Assembly (NCBI GenBank): GCA_025201805.1
Contig: MU619262.1
Location: forward strand, 225,068 to 289,067
From: Parasitella parasitica
Lineage: Eukaryota > Mucoromycota > Mucoromycetes > Mucorales > Mucoraceae
Length of the DNA stretch: 64,000 nucleotides
Reading direction: 5' to 3'
Part shown: positions 43,939 to 55,586 of the stretch, one piece after another
Layout of the letters: the number at the start of each line of letters is the position of its first letter
Position numbering within the stretch: the stretch's first letter is position 1
Program-made: the position numbers and the translations under genes
Notes under the pieces: model-generated
Seen by the model: the letters and a program-made list of their open reading frames with translations, nothing else
What the model was told of the DNA's origin: nothing
Database searches by the model: none

Positions 43939-46106
43939 TTGCAAATAAATTATGCTGGATAAACGTAACGTGCAAGTGGAAAAAAGAGAAACGCGCAGCA
44001 GTGGAAAGCGTTTCATCGTGTCGAGAAAAAGCAAGGAGAAACGGCGGTCCGCTTGCACCACTGTCTTTTAATCAGGTAAAGTGAAGCACTCCGGGTAGAT
44101 GGATACGATCAGGTTTTAATTAAGCAATCAATTCCATATATGTTGACGCTTTCTACATGAATTGGTGAGTTTGCATCCAGTATACATTTCAGTTACTTGA
44201 ATTCGAAACTTGGATGTAACAGTAAATCTTGGCTCTGTAAAGACAGACTAAAAATAAAAGAAATCTAAGCGCAGATCCTCATGATTGCATCTTGGAATTG
44301 TGAGGCTGGTTATTTTGTAGACAGGATTTGCGCAATAATTAGCAACACTCATTAGCGTCCAAATTCTTGGAAAAATCACAACTGTCTATTATTTTGTTGA
44401 TCTGTTCTTTTGGTTCGAATCTCGAAAGTCCGTTAGTCACCAATAAAGGATACTTTTCTCTGCTTGAAACGTAACCTCAGGATATTCTTTCGTTTATAAA
44501 ATTTATCAAATGCTTATTTGGTCAAAGTCCACTTTCTTAGTCAAAACGTGGTGGAACAAAACCTTAAAATATTTGTGGAAGACTAAGGAGCCCTTACAGC
44601 CCTACTGCGTTGTTCTAAACAGAGACAGTTTGAATCGTAAATATGATGCGTTTCGCTTGGCCAACAGAGGAACATAATCACTAGGCAGGGTTTCTGAATT
44701 TTGTATTAAAATCTTCAATTTTCTATGAACTAAGATCGTACACCTCTGTTTTACACAAATTTGTTCAAAACAAATGTATCACAATCTCAATTGTACCAAC
44801 TTGGCCAACACCAGGAATCAGCTGTATTTCTCGTGAGGCAATTGATTGGATGGTTTGAATGTGGGGAATGATGAGCTTGAACTTTATATTTTACCATCAG
44901 TTACCTTACCACAACGGTTTGATTTGTATATCGATGATTCAAGGCAAATGCAATTCAACCGTTTGCATCAAAGCACTTTGAATAGCATTTGTTTAATTCT
45001 GTAGTCAAAGGTAGATTGCATGCGTATAATAAAAGTGCTCGTTCGGTACCAAGATCAAGAAATTACCTACTACAGTTGAAAATGCTTGTATTAAACAAAT
45101 ACTACCATTTAAGAGCTGGGAATCTTTTCAGCTAGATCAGTTTATTAAGACCAGGGCATTTTATTATTTTTTGTTTTTCATGTAACCAACTAAAGTTCTT
45201 GATCATTTGATGGTTCTGGTATATAGTTATAGCAAGCTTTCTGTATTAGGCACATGTGTATATTATATTACCAAGCCTCCCTTTTCTTGGAATACGAGCA
45301 AGAAAGACGTGTGTGCTTCTAGAGATGTGAATCCGAGAACAAGTGAGAGTGGGAAGATACTCACATTGTAAAACTGATCTAGTCTGACATTTTTATAAAC
45401 AAAAGCCGTTCTCCAGTAGGATATGTTACTATGGCCAAAGTTGATTTGTAGCACGCCTCTTATTTTACTGTCGTACGGAGGCATGATATACATATATATA
45501 CAAGTTTATGAGCGTAGGAGCTGTGTCATCTACGGTATTCATGGGATTTATTGCTTTTGCACGAATAATATTTGGTGTAACTATTTCGTAGGAAAACACT
45601 AGAGAGTTGTTATTATTTTGATCCATGCATAGACTATTCTTTCATTATGTAGCGCATATACAAGTGTTAGCATTTCTGCATGGACATCAACCAACAAATC
45701 CTACTATTAGAGTAATAAGATACTAATCAAGTATGATAGCTGATACTACCCTGCCAGCGGGGTAAAAGCATGTGTGTGAGTGTATCGAACAAATTTTCTC
45801 ACATCAACATGGAAATCATCTGTTTATTGCTTTTCCTATTCTTGCTTTTCAACTATTCCCGTTCAATACCAACCAATTACAAGACAACCCACAAAATCAA
45901 AGTATATCACATGAATTACCACAATAAAAGGTTTGTCTTAGGTAATCTGTGATCCCCACAATTGATGTAATGCCTCCCTGAGTCCACAAAGGGACCGCCT
46001 CAATACAGTATAAAAAGTGGGGCACTTTCTGACCTATTTTCTTTTCTTCGTCCATCTATCTACCTTGATCTATATCGCATAAAAAGATAAATCAGAACAT
46101 ATACAA
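43939..46106. other. Intergenic, divergent promoters
   Basis: About 2.1 kb between the AP endonuclease (-) and the hexose transporter (+). AT-rich, with no supported gene. The open frame at 45263-45493 (-) has no motif. A T-loop-like GGTTCGAATC near 44411 lacks the rest of a tRNA. Confidence 0.45.
46009..46016 (+). promoter_or_regulatory. TATA box of hexose transporter gene
   Basis: TATAAAAA, 98 nt before the start codon at 46107, followed by a CT-rich stretch. Confidence 0.6.
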
Positions 46107-47892
46107 ATGGGTATTTTAACTAAAATTACCACCAATATTTATGTAAGTTTTGTTTCATTGTCTATTAGTGTCGAGTCTCATTTGAATGTTTAATAGAGTA
46201 TTGGTGCGTTTGCAGCTATTGCCGGTATCATGTTTGGCTTCGACATTGGTTCGAATTCTGGTGTCATTGGCACAACACAGTAAGTCGGACAAACCACAGC
46301 TGAGCTTCCTGCTTATATGATATTCTAGATATCAGGACTATTTCAATCATCCGGACTCTTTGCTACAAGGTGGTATCAATGGCGCTCTTTCTGCTGGTTG
46401 TTTCGTAGGCGCCCTATTTGCTGGTTTCCCTGCTGATAGGTTCTCTCGTAAATTTACTCTCATCGCTGCCTCAGCAATGTTCGTTGTTGGAAGCGTGTTC
46501 CAAGCTGCCTCCAATGGTGTCGCATTACTTTGTGTTGGACGTGTTATCAACGGTTTATCAGTAGGCATCACCTCCATGGTCGTGCCACTCTATCAATCAG
46601 AAGTTGCGCCCAAGGAAATCAGAGGAAGACTTGTGGCTATACAACAGTGGGCAATCACATGTATGTGCAAACCCTAGATGGCGTGGATCGCTCATAAACT
46701 CTAACGTTTTCTTCCACATTTTTTAGGGGGCATCTTCATCTCTTTCTGGATCCAATATGGCACTCAATTTATCCAGAATACTGCTGCTTTCCGTATCCCC
46801 TGGGGGATTCAAGGCGTGCCTGCTCTCATTCTCTGTGCTGGCATGTGGGCATTCCCTCATTCTCCTAGATGGCTTGCTGACAAAGGTCGCATGGAAGAAG
46901 CATTGCAAGTTCTCGCTGACATTCACGGTAACGGCGACAAGAGCCATCCTCGCGTCCTGCTTGAAATGGAAGAGATTGAAGCTACTATTCACTTTGATAA
47001 GAACATTGCCTCTCACCGCTACGCTGATTTGCTGAAGCCTGGAATGGCTTACCGTGTCTCTCTTGGCGTTTGTCTTCAGATCTGGCAGCAATTGACAGGC
47101 ATGAACATTATCATGTTTTACGTCGTGTTTTTGTTCAAGCAAGCCGGTATTGGAGACTCTCAAGAAGCCACACTTGTCTCGTCTGGTGTCTCGTATGTCA
47201 TTAACGTTGTAATGACGATTCCTGCCATTCTGTTTGTTGACAAGTGGGGTCGTCGTCCAACTTTGATCTTTGGTGCCCTCTCCATGTCCATCTTTTTATG
47301 GGCTGTCGGTGGCGTCTTGGCCACTGGCACCTGGTATGTTGGTGAAGACGGCAAATGGCTTGTCAATCTTGCGTCAAAGACCAAGGCTAATGGCGTTGTT
47401 GCTTGTGTTTATCTCTTTGTTGCCTCTTTTGCTACCACATGGGGGCCCTTGGGTTGGATTTATCCTGCAGAGATTTATCCTCTCCGTGTTCGTGCCTTGG
47501 CTGTCTCACTGTCCACTGCTTCCAACTGGTTATTTAACTGGATTCTGAACTTTGTCGTCCCTTTGATGATGGAGCGTCTCCATTATGGCTTATACCTTTT
47601 ATTTGCTGCGTTCAATTTCTTGATGGCACTTCACGTTTTCATTGCTTATCCTGAGACCAAGGGTTATACTGTAAGTAGACTTTTTTTTATAGAACCATGT
47701 ACAAGTATCCTAATTTGATGTTTATAGCTTGAAGAAATGGATGTCGTCTTTGATCACAATCCTCGCAAGAAGATTTCTCGCGAAGCTTTGGAGAAATGGG
47801 TAGAGGAGAAAGGCCTTCGTCGCGCCGAAGCTACTGACTCTACTTCTGTCAACGAAAAGAAAGCTGAACTCGCTCATGAAGACGACGTTTAA
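46107..47892 (+). CDS. MFS hexose transporter
   Basis: Plasma-membrane sugar:proton symporter or facilitator of the sugar porter family with 12 predicted transmembrane helices. Exons are 46107-46142, 46197-46279, 46329-46660, 46727-47670 and 47728-47892 (519 residues). Signature motifs are GIMFGFDIGSNSGVIG, DRFSRKFTL (helix 2-3 loop), GRVINGLSVGITSMVVPLYQ and QSEVAPKEIRGR, FPHSPRWLADKGR (PESPRWL variant), QQLTGMNIIMFYVVF (QQxxGxN, hexose site), DKWGRRPTL, WGPLGWIYPAEIYPLRVR and YPETKGYTLEEMD. The C-terminal tail is cytosolic and charged. The two N-terminal exons are short. Substrate is probably glucose or a related hexose by family; the exact sugar cannot be read. Confidence 0.95.
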
Positions 47893-48104
47893 ATACTCTC
47901 ATACTTTATGTTTGGACTCTACACTATCTGTGATAGCTTAATATATCATTTATGTACAACATTATTATTTTATAATAAAATAAACTAATCTGTCTATCTT
48001 GAATTTTATATAAATTATCATTATTATATGGAAACATACGAATCGAGTAATCAAGACCAAAATACACAACGTAAAATAATATCGAGCTGAATTTATTGTT
48101 TCGT

Positions 48105-48606
48105 TTAAACTAGAGCGTTTTGACCAAAAGTTTCATCTATTTTAGAAGCAATGTCTTCAAACTGCTCAGCGTCAATCGAGTGCATAGCATTTATATCAGA
48201 CTTGATGCTTCTCATCAGCCTGGAATCCATGGAATTGATACCAAGGCCCGTGCTGGTTTGTTCCAAGATATTCGACGATTTGGCAGAGGCGTTTCCAGAG
48301 GGTAGGTTTGCCTCACTTCCTACACTCTGAGCTAGATAGTCATGTGTCTTGGATGAAGCCTACAAGGGCTAGATTAGCATTTCATCGTACGAAAAAACAG
48401 ATTAAAGACACTAACAGTGTCAATTTTATCGACAATGTCATTCAAAGATTTCTTCAGATTTCCATTTCTTTCGATAAACTGTGCTTTCATTTCTACGAAA
48501 AAACAAGCGATTTGAGAAAGTACGTAATAAAACGTTTGATATTTGACATACCAGCGTCAGTCATGTCTTGGTTGCTAGTATTGTTGTTACGAGTGTTGTT
48601 CATCAT
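48105..48606 (-). CDS. Small helical hypothetical protein
   Basis: Exons are 48606-48552, 48492-48416 and 48359-48105 (128 residues; the gene starts with two ATGs). The N-terminus is Asn/Thr-rich and polar. A helical middle (MKAQFIERNGNLKKSLNDIV and DKIDT) and a C-terminal helix (LMRSIKSDINAMHSIDAEQF and EDIASKIDETFG) have heptad-like hydrophobic spacing, suggesting a subunit of a coiled-coil complex. Both introns (59 and 56 nt) are GT-AG and keep frame. Coding character is good throughout, but I do not recognise the family. Confidence 0.68.
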
Positions 48607-48828
48607 TAAGCGTTTTCGTAAAAATGCGATATTTCAACATTAGCTTCCAGCAGCTTTATATAAGAATGGGAAATAAGATTACAATGCTTTCATGACGATT
48701 GAACGGGTTCTAGCCCACTAGTATAATAATACGCATGACCTCAAAAGAAACTTGGCCTTTTACGAGCAAACGTGCGTAATGATATCACATCGTGATAATG
48801 CGCTGTTGTACTTTTTGCGGCAATTTTA

Positions 48829-49356
48829 TTAACTAGGATGGCTTATCAGGAAGTTATTACTACAAGACGAAGGCGTTGTCGCATCGTCTAGAGATGGAAC
48901 AGAAGGTAAGGTCGACTCTGACATGTCGGCAGTGGGCAGAATGTAAGGCTGACTATGCACAAACGTCGAAGGTGTGAAAAAATCATGTTTTTCTCCCACA
49001 GAGGTCAAGCAAGCTGAGTCCAGCAAATGGAAATCCATCATATCGGTTTCATTGACGTCAATCCAGTGGTCTCTTTTGTCGGTGATACCAGGCGATGGAG
49101 GTATATATGCGCCAGCGTCATCAATAGTCGATAATTTGAAGATTTCGGATATCCTTGACTCTACCAATGCAGTAGGGCTACAAGATGGCTTTCTGCCGAA
49201 ATGGAAAGACGAGAGATATCCCTCTTTATTGATACGATCATCTGCTATCATGGATGATTCCCGTGGTTGTGCTTTCGACCAGAATTTAACAGGCTTCATG
49301 AAAGATTTGTATCTTGATTCAGACGCAGTACCAGCGGTTGCAGCAAGAAGAGCCAT
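48829..49356 (-). CDS. Hypothetical Ser/Pro-rich protein
   Basis: Single exon, 175 residues from MALLAATAGTASESRY. No domain recognised. It is rich in Ser, Pro, Thr and Asp (PSPGITDKRDHWIDVNETD, PSVPSLDDATTPSS). A TATATAAA element on this strand at 49443-49450 predicts transcription from about 49420, which makes the internal ATG at 49356 more likely than the upstream in-frame ATG at 49419. An open frame lies antisense at 48974-49405, and I consider it a shadow. Confidence 0.55.
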   Translation of the reverse strand: MALLAATAGTASESRYKSFMKPVKFWSKAQPRESSMIADDRINKEGYLSSFHFGRKPSCSPTALVESRISEIFKLSTIDDAGAYIPPSPGITDKRDHWIDVNETDMMDFHLLDSACLTSVGEKHDFFTPSTFVHSQPYILPTADMSESTLPSVPSLDDATTPSSCSNNFLISHPS

Positions 49357-49841
49357 GTTTTTGTATAGCAAGAGAATGGAAGAAAGAGGGAAGGGGGAAG
49401 TATAGAGGGCTTTGCTCAATACGTTTTCTATTTATAATGTTCTTTATATAGGCCAATAGTGTACTCTCGGGAAATCGCTTTTTCATGGTCCTGCCATATA
49501 GGCCAGAGCCTTCATTATCCAAGCTGAACCACTTGCTTCTCTGTTAACATAAGCCTGCGGTACAAGTAAGATCTCCTGTTTATAGATAACTCTAATGATC
49601 ACAGCGAGTGGTAAAATGACCAATCAGTTCAACACCCATACCAATCCAGACAAAATGCCAACTGGCAGACACATTGTTGTCAAAACCATACAAAATTTAC
49701 CACCATTGCCTAATAATACACAATCTTGATTATCCTCGTGCATATATGTATAACTTAAATTTACGATTTTTTTTTTATTATATATTGTAAACCTTCTCTT
49801 CAAAAACCCTAAATAGACTGCAATTAAGATTAATAAACTTT
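49357..49841. other. Intergenic spacer
   Basis: AT-rich spacer holding the promoter of the Ser/Pro-rich gene and the 3' flank of NDUFS2, both on the minus strand. No other feature seen. Confidence 0.4.
49443..49450 (-). promoter_or_regulatory. TATA box of Ser/Pro-rich gene
   Basis: TATATAAA on the minus strand about 90 nt upstream of the chosen start codon. Confidence 0.5.
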
Positions 49842-51367
49842 CTATCTGTCTACTTCACCAAACACGATATCTGTAATACAAGAGAGTTAGTTTAGACGGC
49901 ATTTACAATACAGCAGAAAACATACCCATTGTGCCAATGATGGTGACCATATCTGGAAGTAAGTGGTTACGAGACATGAAATCGGCACCTTGCAGATGAG
50001 AGAAGCCCGGAGCTCTGATCTTGCATCTATAAGGTCTGTTGGAGCCATCTGACATCAAGAACACGCCAAATTCGCCCTTGGGGGCTTCAACAACAGTATA
50101 AGTTTCACCAGCAGGCACAGAGAAACCTTCAGAGTAGAACTTGAAGTGATGGATCAAAGCTTCCATGTTTTCCTTCATAGCAGCGCGGGGAGGGGGAGTA
50201 ATCTTCCAATCGTCAGTCTTGATGGGGCCTTCGGGCATTTGGTTGATACATTGGTGGATAATACGAAGAGATTGGCGCATTTCCTCCATACGACAGAGAT
50301 AACGGTCGAAACAATCGCCATTTTGGCCGATAGGAACATCGAATTCTACCTTGTCATAAGCGTCATAGGGGGCAACCTTACGAAGATCCCACTTGATGCC
50401 TGAACCACGGACAAGGACACCAGAGAAGCCCCAATCTTGGGCTTCCTGAGCAGTGACAACACCAATATCGCGAGTACGGATGTGCCAGATACGATTGCCA
50501 GTCAGAAGCTCTTCAATTTCATCTACACGGTCGGCAAACTGTACGGACCAGTCATGAATATCAGCTAAAAGGCCAATGGGGATGTCCAGAGATACACCAC
50601 CGGGACGAACATAGTTTGCGTGGAGACGAGCTCCACAGCAACGCTCATAGAATTCCATCAATTTTTCACGCTCTTCGAACATCCAAAGCAAAGGAGTCAA
50701 GGCACCAACATCCATAGCATGGGACATGACAGCCATGATGTGATTCAAAATACGAGTAACTTCACCAAACATGGTACGGATATACTTGGCACGATCAGGA
50801 ACTTCAATGTTCAAGAGTTTTTCCACTGCTAATGAATACGCTTGCTCGTTGGTCATGATGGAAACATAGTCAAGACGGTCAAAATAGGGCAATGCTTGCA
50901 GGTAGGTCTTGTATTCAATCAGCTTTTCAGTACCACGATGCAACAAACCGATGTGAGGGTCAGCACGAACAATCTCCTCGCCATTGAGTTCAAGAATAAG
51001 ACGAAGCACACCGTGGGCAGCAGGATGCTGAGGGCCGAAATTGACAGTAAAGTTGCGCATTCTACTCTCATCCTCATCCTCGACAACTAGACGTACACCG
51101 CATAATCTTTTCTTAGTTTTCTGACACTTTTCATTGCATCGTTTACGACTGCTTACCACCAAAATCTCTGGCATCTTCAGTGATAGTTGTTACATGGGCA
51201 TTGCTTACATGTTCGTTTGAATGCTTAGCGGCGGTAGCCATGGTACGGAATGGCTTGTATGTCCTCAAAGGCATTGCACTAGGGCGAAGTAGAGAAGTGC
51301 GTGCAGCAGGCACTGCTGAGGCAGCGCTGACGAGTCTACGTGCCCATATTCTGGTAGCAAATGACAT
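49842..51367 (-). CDS. Complex I 49-kDa subunit (NDUFS2)
   Basis: Core subunit of mitochondrial NADH:ubiquinone oxidoreductase that forms the quinone pocket with PSST. Exons are 51367-51157, 51086-49926 and 49870-49842 (466 residues). The N-terminus [20 protein letters not shown], with many Arg/Ala/Ser, is a matrix-targeting presequence. Landmarks are [20 protein letters not shown] (quinone-site His and His), [73 protein letters not shown] and [20 protein letters not shown]. The last, 29-nt exon supplies DIVFGEVDR, the invariant C-terminus, which confirms the splice. The gene confirms that this fungus has complex I. Confidence 0.97.
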
Positions 51368-52563
51368 TATATAATTATCTAGACGTTTTTTTATAGTTGT
51401 AAAAGTGCTGTTAAATAGGAAAGAGTGGGGAGTTGATATTGGCAAAGAAAAGAGTTGACAAAAAAGTGTGTACTGAAGTGTTGAATTGATTGAAATGTTG
51501 ATGATTTATTGTACAATTGTAAATTAGTGGCTGCCAGTAGCATTTGTTTATTATCAAGCATTACCTTTTAATAAGATTTTTTTTCGAGAATACAAATGAA
51601 AAAAAAGTTTACTTATTAAATGTCTGAAATAAAGCCGTATTCCTATTTTCTCCACATTTGTTTTTTCAAACCAGGCTTGCGACCCACCAGGGCAACCCAT
51701 TTGACGATATAATAGATAGAATAGTTTGACGTCACAGAAGGAAAGCACTCTTCTGCTAGAAGGGCTTTGAATCAAGTAGCTCATGAAAGATCTCTCAAAT
51801 CCAAGAAACTAACATTCTTGCAGCTCCAAGTTGCACCTTTTCTTTCAATAAAAAAATGTATAATCCGTAGACATCATGTTTCTTTAAAATACAAGTAAAA
51901 AAACTCTTTGACACGAAAAATGGGCATATTTTTTTTACGAGATTGCTGGCCTTTCTTACCAATTCAAGTGCCCAGAACCATGCTAAACAATTCCTCAGAG
52001 CCTGTAGCCACTACCTGATGTATCTTCAAAGAAATTTTAGTTGAAGTTTTTCTTTATCGGTTTTCAGCACTTTTCATTAGAATCCAGAGGGATAAATTCA
52101 CGGATTTACTATTTCCCTTTATTTTGCCTCGGAAACGATTTTTTTGTTGTAGTATGCATTAGTCGAAAAACAATCCAAATTGTATCAAAATTAAAATATA
52201 AAAACTGCCATTTTAGATATGCAAATGCAAATTACATGCTGTTGAACAAAAATCGCATTTTCTTTCAAATGCAGATTACTCAAAACTATTTGTATCAAAT
52301 TTTCTTGTAAGTTGCATCATAAAATGCGCAATAAAATACTCTGCAAAACTGTTTGGTTTTTAATATATAGCAAATTAATGAATTTTGAAGAATTGACCAA
52401 CAAGAAATTTTTTTTTCTTTTCTTTTTTAAATGTGTTTATTAATTGAGCTGCGTACAATAAGAGTATAAGGTCATAACGAAGAGGCAGGTGCAATTGAGA
52501 AAATAAGGAAAAATATCAGCTATGATAAAATAATTCAGATATTGGGATGAAAAGATTATTCAA
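51368..52563. other. Intergenic
   Basis: About 1.2 kb of AT-rich DNA upstream of NDUFS2. Short open frames (51554-51784 -, 52041-52310 +) lack motifs. Nothing supported. Confidence 0.4.
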
Positions 52564-54000
52564 TTAGTACCCAGACACTACAGGAGGGAACGCCACAGAC
52601 CTTCTCCGATGGTTTGGTGCATATTGGATCGGATAGTGACCAATATTGCTGTAGGCTTGATGGGTGTTTTGTCGAAAATAAACCTCATATGGGTAAGCCA
52701 TATTTGAGTGAGTGCGATAATGAGGACTCGGCATGGTGTGATTCCTTTGCATCGGCAGTACCAGATGTTAGAAAAATCCAGGGACAGAAGAGTCTCTTTG
52801 ATATCGTCTATAGAAGCATTAGGCCATAGGAACTCAAAAGATGATGCCCTGCTAGATTTTCTCTTTTGCTGGTCAATGGAAGAGAAGGTGACTGAAAGAA
52901 CTGTTCTTGAGCAAGAAGACTGGACAGAGAGGAGAATCAAAAGCCATTGGCTTTCATCAAGTGATCGCTTTCAGCGTTTGTCGACATGATGCCTGATTTA
53001 TTGTGGCTTTCTGACCCAAAACTAGAAGAACGACCTTGTTCACCAAATAGACGAAGACCTGGGAGCATCATTGTTATCTTTTTTATTAGTTTTCTCTTGT
53101 CCCTGAGAATTCTGATACCCTTTAGGAGGCTTTGATGTACAGAAGATTTGTCAACTGCACGGATTTTGTTGGGAGCTGAACCAATTGATCCATTGCGGCT
53201 ACAGATTCGCATTTTGTGGCCGGCTTCATTACAATGGTAACGAACCCACTGTTTATAATCAAGACAATCAGCACGGTAATAGTCAGTACTTTAACAATTG
53301 CAACAAAAGTCGGGCATCTTGTTGTCCCACATCCGCAGGATATGAGAAAATCCCCTTTACAAAAGTACCATCTTCAAGAGTAATTCCTTCGTCAATCAGA
53401 TCCTGACCATCTGAACTGTTTAATAGCCACATTGTTTCTAAGAAATCGTGGTCGAGATAGGTACGGGTTTATTTACGATAACCAAGAAAATCTTTATAGT
53501 ATCCTGTGTTACATTGAATTTGAGAAAGGCTTTGTTGAGCAATTTACGATCTTTGACATGAGCCGGATCAATGAGAGAGGAGCGTTGTTCCATGTCTTCA
53601 ACGAAAGCACGATTGACTGTAATGGGAAAAAGAGGGAGCAGTGCCGTTTATTACATTTTGCGAAGATCTTCCTCAGTAATAGGTCAAGTAACAAGAGCGG
53701 GATTGAAGGAAACAATTGATTTCTTTTTGTTGTTGTTATTATCTTTATCTTTGGAACTAACAACATGGGCTCACAGCATTCGAGGCCCATTGTTGAGATT
53801 CGTAGTTTGCCTTTGTTGTATATTTTCTGTTATGACGAAATGTCCGTGTTTAACACGCCAAAAAGGATTTGAAAATTTTATATCAAAGCCTGTCTCTTGC
53901 GCCAGTAAAAAAAGGCATGATCATCGCTATCTAAGCATAACTTGGCTACCACTTATCTGCAAAAACAGTTTCAGGCGACTATCTAACAGTAGTAATAGCA
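52564..54000 (-). pseudogene. Decayed gag-like protein with two broken zinc knuckles
   Basis: Minus-strand blocks read as protein but are broken by stops and frame changes: DSDDHAFFYWRKRQA (near 53905), SSKDKDNNNNKKKSIVSFNP, RAFVEDMEQRSSLIDPAHVK, then two CCHC-spaced knuckles at 53201-53309. The first has C-x2-C-x4-[Y]-x4-C with Tyr where His belongs and a stop codon inside. The second keeps C-x4-H-x4-C but has Arg where its first Cys belongs. A Ser-rich tail and further fragments reach 52564 (PNHRRRSVAFPPVVSGY). The order (acidic or helical part, then paired knuckles) is that of retroelement Gag or a cellular zinc-knuckle protein. No reverse transcriptase, integrase or LTR is visible. Confidence 0.5.
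53888..53966 (-). repeat. Relic dispersed repeat, copy B
   Basis: Minus-strand copy of the sequence at 10141-10250, lacking about 22 bases present there. It lies at the N-terminal side of the gag-like relic, which suggests the whole relic belongs to a dispersed family. Confidence 0.5.
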
Positions 54001-55262
54001 GCCCTTTCAAGGCGAGATGAAAAGATGTCTAAATGTTATACAGTTTGTGTAAACCAAAACCAATACCATATAAAAGGTAGGCGGGCTATATAAAATAAAA
54101 TCTCGAATTAAGAATGCAACCTTCAGACGAACAAGGCAATAGATGTTAATGCTCGATGATATTGAAGAAAAAAATGAAATGTTAACCGCTTAATTAAACT
54201 CGCCCAACTGCTTTCGACTAGATTATCAGAAAATATTTATCAAAAAAGAGAAGAAAAAAAGCACAGGATGACATTTGATTGTGTCCTTAGAATACGTGCC
54301 GGATCTTACAGATTACCAAGATTTCTTTGTTGTCTAACAATACATATTCTCTAGCTTTGCGTCAAAAAATATCAATAGCACTGATTCAAGAGAGTAGAAT
54401 TTTCGAAAGGATGATGTTGCAATTAATTCCAGAGAAACAGAAGCTAGATGCCAGGTCATGGTAGTTAAGATCAACAAAGTGGAAAATACGTGCCCAAGAA
54501 AGAGAAATCCAAACACAATCCGCTGATCTCTACGCTGAAAACACCTTTTTAGGTAACATGCTTATCAGGACACACAACAAAGAAATGAGGATTACCAACA
54601 ATCAAAGGTATGGCAGAATGAATTGTGGACTTGTTAGACATCGGGAAGCAAGATGCCTGCCACACAGAAAATGCGCATCCTGGCATAAGTACTATATATG
54701 TACATGTCCTGTTACTACTGTATGCATATATAGATACAACAAAATGCATGTGCTCGCATTAGAAACGACAATCCATATTCCCCAAACAATATTGATAGTC
54801 GATGGGATGGTCCGTAACGATTTGTACAGCACTTGAGCCCGAGTATAATCTGTAGGCTTGAGGCTATTATCAATATTATATGATTAGTCTAATTGATTGT
54901 CTATAGGTAGCGGAATAAAGAATTGAACTAATAGTACGATTACCCTGCACAATGTCATCGTGAATGACTAAATCAAGACGAAAATCCGGTTGTGATTTAA
55001 AATACCATTCCAATCTGATCATCCAAATTGAATAAGAACACCAATTAAAGCATATTACAGATATTATTTTCGTGATTTCCATTGATATCAAATCAATGGA
55101 AGAAAGTTTACTTTATTCAAAAAAATTAGATACGCAAAAGGTGGTATAAATGTGATAGAAATAGTAGTAGTAGTAGTAGTAGTAGTAGTATAGTCTATGG
55201 TGTGGTTTAAAGAATGCAATTATTATAATATATACACAGAAAGAATGCTGCGGATTTCTCGT
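54001..55262. other. Intergenic with TAG repeat
   Basis: AT-rich, no gene supported. Includes a TAG trinucleotide repeat at 55162-55190. Short ORFs (54334-54516 -, 54558-54836 +, 54876-55091 -) lack motifs. Confidence 0.45.
55162..55190. repeat. (TAG)n microsatellite
   Basis: About ten TAG units in tandem, close to the 3' end of the zinc-ribbon gene. Confidence 0.9.
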
Positions 55263-55586
55263 CTAAGGAGATGCAGATGATGATGAAGAGGGAGGTGTGG
55301 ATGCTTCAGCAAAAAAGAAATCGTCGGTAGAATTTTCAGAGAGATAACGGTCAAATTCAGCTGATTCTCTGCCGTCGTAAGGCAACATTTGATTCTTCCA
55401 TTTACATTGCGAACATTCATATCGAACTCTTGAGTTATCAGTGATGCGTTTGTTCAATACGATGAGTGATTTTTCGGACCTTGTGAGTTGAACAGAGTGT
55501 TGGTGTTTACATCTGGGGCAAGGATGAGAAGCATGTTCGAGAGAGATTTTTTTGCCAGAGTTGGATACTAATACAAAGCCAGTCAT
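55263..55586 (-). CDS. Small zinc-ribbon protein
   Basis: Single exon, 107 residues. Two CxxC pairs, HPCPRCKH and YECSQCKW, are separated by about 34 residues, the layout of a zinc ribbon. The pattern recalls Rpb9/TFIIS-type or fungal CxxC ribbon proteins, but the DE or QTRSADE signatures of transcription-factor ribbons are not present. The C-terminus is acidic then Ser/Pro-rich (FFFAEASTPPSSSSSASP). The function is not identified. The start is the first ATG; a pyrimidine-rich leader lies upstream. Confidence 0.72.
   Translation of the reverse strand: MTGFVLVSNSGKKISLEHASHPCPRCKHQHSVQLTRSEKSLIVLNKRITDNSRVRYECSQCKWKNQMLPYDGRESAEFDRYLSENSTDDFFFAEASTPPSSSSSASP

Noticed and set aside
44405-44430. 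T-loop-like GGTTCGAATC suggesting a tRNA
   Set aside because: No matching acceptor, D-arm or anticodon stem can be drawn around it; single motif only.
45263-45493. 76-codon minus-strand frame upstream of the hexose transporter
   Set aside because: No motif and no splice partner; near TA-rich sequence.
48974-49405. 143-codon frame on + opposite the Ser/Pro-rich gene
   Set aside because: The minus-strand frame has a TATA box and better composition; the + frame looks like its shadow.
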